Origin: Phyllobacteriaceae bacterium
Lineage (GTDB): Bacteria; Pseudomonadota; Alphaproteobacteria; Rhizobiales; Devosiaceae
Length of the DNA: 6,276 nt
Reading direction: 5' to 3'
Assembly: GCA_012799265.1 (NCBI GenBank)
Contig: JAAZLP010000406.1
Span: 1-6,276 of the forward strand
Shown here in pieces: positions 5,236 to 6,276 of this stretch; position 1 is the first letter of the stretch; each line of letters begins with the position of its first letter. Position numbers and translations under genes: made by a program. The notes under the pieces are model-generated. The model did no database searches, was not told the DNA's origin, and was given only the letters and a program-made list of their open reading frames with translations.

Positions 5236-6276
5236 TTGAGCAGGCACTTGCCACCGACCGCAGATAACGCCCTCGCATCGCAACTCGAACTCGCTTTTGA
5301 TGACAATCGCCTGGCGGCCCAGCTCTATGGCGATTTCGACCAGAACCTCGCCCTGATCGAACAGCGTCTTGCCGTGACGGCCACGCCGCGCGGCAATCAT
5401 GTTCTCTTGAAGGGTGCAGCGTCCAGAGTCGATCAGGCGCGTCGCGTGCTCGAATCCCTTTATGCCAATCTCGAGGAGGGCCGCGGCGCCGACATCGCCG
5501 ATGTCGATGCGGTCATCCGCATGATCGAGACCGAGGACAGCCAGCTGACGCTGCCGACCCTGGAGCGCAAGGGCAAGGTGCGCATGGCCCAGATCGCCAC
5601 GCGCAAATCGACCATTGTTGCCCGCACCCCGGCGCAGGACGCCTATATGCGCGCCATGGAGCGGAGCGAACTGGTCTTTGGCGTTGGCCCGGCCGGTACC
5701 GGCAAGACCTATCTGGCCGTGGCCCATGCCGCTTCATTGCTGGAACGCGGCGACATCAACCGCATTATCCTTTCCCGCCCGGCCGTCGAAGCCGGCGAAC
5801 GCCTTGGCTTTCTACCCGGCGACATGAAGGAAAAAGTCGATCCCTATCTCCGCCCGCTCTATGACGCGCTATACGACATGATGAAGCCCGAAAATGTCGA
5901 GCGCTGCATCGCGTCGGGGATCATCGAGGTCGCCCCGCTGGCCTTCATGCGCGGCCGTACGCTGTCCAATGCCGTTGTCATTCTCGACGAAGCGCAGAAC
6001 ACCACATCCATGCAGATGAAGATGTTCCTCACCCGTCTTGGCGAAAACTCGAAAATGATCGTCACCGGCGACCCGACCCAGGTCGATCTGCCGCGCGGCG
6101 AAAAATCGGGGCTCGTCGAAGCCATCGGTCTTCTCGATGGGGTCGAAGGCGTTCACATTAGCCGCTTCAACGATAAGGACGTGGTGCGCCATGCGCTTGT
6201 CGGGCGGATCGTGCGGGCCTATGAAGCGGATACCGCGCGGCGCCTCGCCCAGAAGGACGTGGACAAGGAAGGTCTC
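5236..6276 (+). CDS. phoH: PhoH-like ATPase (YbeZ), nearly complete, runs off the right edge
   Basis: The 347 visible residues comprise an N-terminal KH-like RNA-binding region (about 15-110, with FDDNRLAAQLYGDFDQNLALIE) and a PhoH P-loop ATPase domain. Walker A is GPAGTGKT (151-158), Walker B is VVILDEAQN (247-255), and TGDPTQVDLP (277-286) is the sensor region; LSRPAVEAGERLGFLPGD (179-196) is a PhoH hallmark. YbeZ proteins are linked to rRNA maturation with the endoribonuclease YbeY, usually encoded next. Family length is about 340-355, so only a few codons are missing. No in-frame ATG or GTG exists near the N-terminus; the first in-frame ATG is at 5521, inside the conserved region. TTG at 5236 (MSRHLPPTADN) is the best start, with GGAG ten bases upstream. 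A TAG at 5179-5181 closes the frame upstream. The block at 3771-5019 separates the gene from miaB, so it must use its own promoter. The start codon is inferred. Confidence 0.93.
   Translation, partial: MSRHLPPTADNALASQLELAFDDNRLAAQLYGDFDQNLALIEQRLAVTATPRGNHVLLKGAASRVDQARRVLESLYANLEEGRGADIADVDAVIRMIETEDSQLTLPTLERKGKVRMAQIATRKSTIVARTPAQDAYMRAMERSELVFGVGPAGTGKTYLAVAHAASLLERGDINRIILSRPAVEAGERLGFLPGDMKEKVDPYLRPLYDALYDMMKPENVERCIASGIIEVAPLAFMRGRTLSNAVVILDEAQNTTSMQMKMFLTRLGENSKMIVTGDPTQVDLPRGEKSGLVEAIGLLDGVEGVHISRFNDKDVVRHALVGRIVRAYEADTARRLAQKDVDKEGL

Noticed and set aside
5194..5727. 177-residue open frame on the minus strand opposite phoH
   Set aside because: It is antisense to the conserved phoH N-terminal region and Walker A. 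It has no recognisable domain and would start inside the phoH gene.

Overview
The window looks like a chromosome segment of an alphaproteobacterium, probably of the order Hyphomicrobiales. GC content is high, roughly 58-70% in hand-counted stretches of the core genes. The sensor kinase is of the HWE type, which is typical of Alphaproteobacteria, and MiaB and the PhoH-like ATPase read as alphaproteobacterial. A Devosia-like genus is a guess from general appearance, not a database result.

Left part, minus strand (2275 to 1): a 64-residue acidic peptide with a DESFPASDP-type tail is followed by a 572-residue membrane HWE sensor histidine kinase and then by the start of rpsO (ribosomal protein S15, truncated by the window edge). 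The 139 bases between the kinase and rpsO hold a plausible promoter and a roughly 100-nt leader with several mutually exclusive pairings, one of which covers the rpsO Shine-Dalgarno sequence. This is what an S15 autoregulatory leader would look like.

Middle part: miaB (tRNA methylthiotransferase, 2365-3774, plus strand) is divergent from the small-peptide gene. Immediately after it, convergent and overlapping it by four bases, comes a minus-strand block of three genes: an Xre/HTH antitoxin (GTG start), a BrnT-family toxin that overlaps it by 32 bases, and a separate 201-residue exported protein of unknown function. A perfect 8-5-8 palindrome lies 9 bases upstream of the toxin start and is the likely autoregulatory operator. 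The toxin gene is visibly lower in GC (about 52%).

Right part: the PhoH-like ATPase gene (ybeZ/phoH, 5236 to the window end, plus strand) starts at a TTG codon. Its upstream region holds a 7-9-7 inverted repeat, a six-codon in-frame mini-ORF and a strong hairpin next to the Shine-Dalgarno sequence. In many Proteobacteria miaB is directly followed by ybeZ/phoH and ybeY, so the roughly 1.4 kb toxin-antitoxin plus exported-protein block appears to be an accessory insertion that splits a conserved operon. I see no transposase, integrase or terminal repeats to explain how it arrived.

I found no tRNA, rRNA, CRISPR array or insertion sequence. No gene-free stretch exceeds 300 bases; the largest is 216 bases (5020-5235). 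The best candidates for something new are the BrnT/Xre module with its operator, and the structured leaders of rpsO and phoH. I see no evidence for a large undescribed multigene system.
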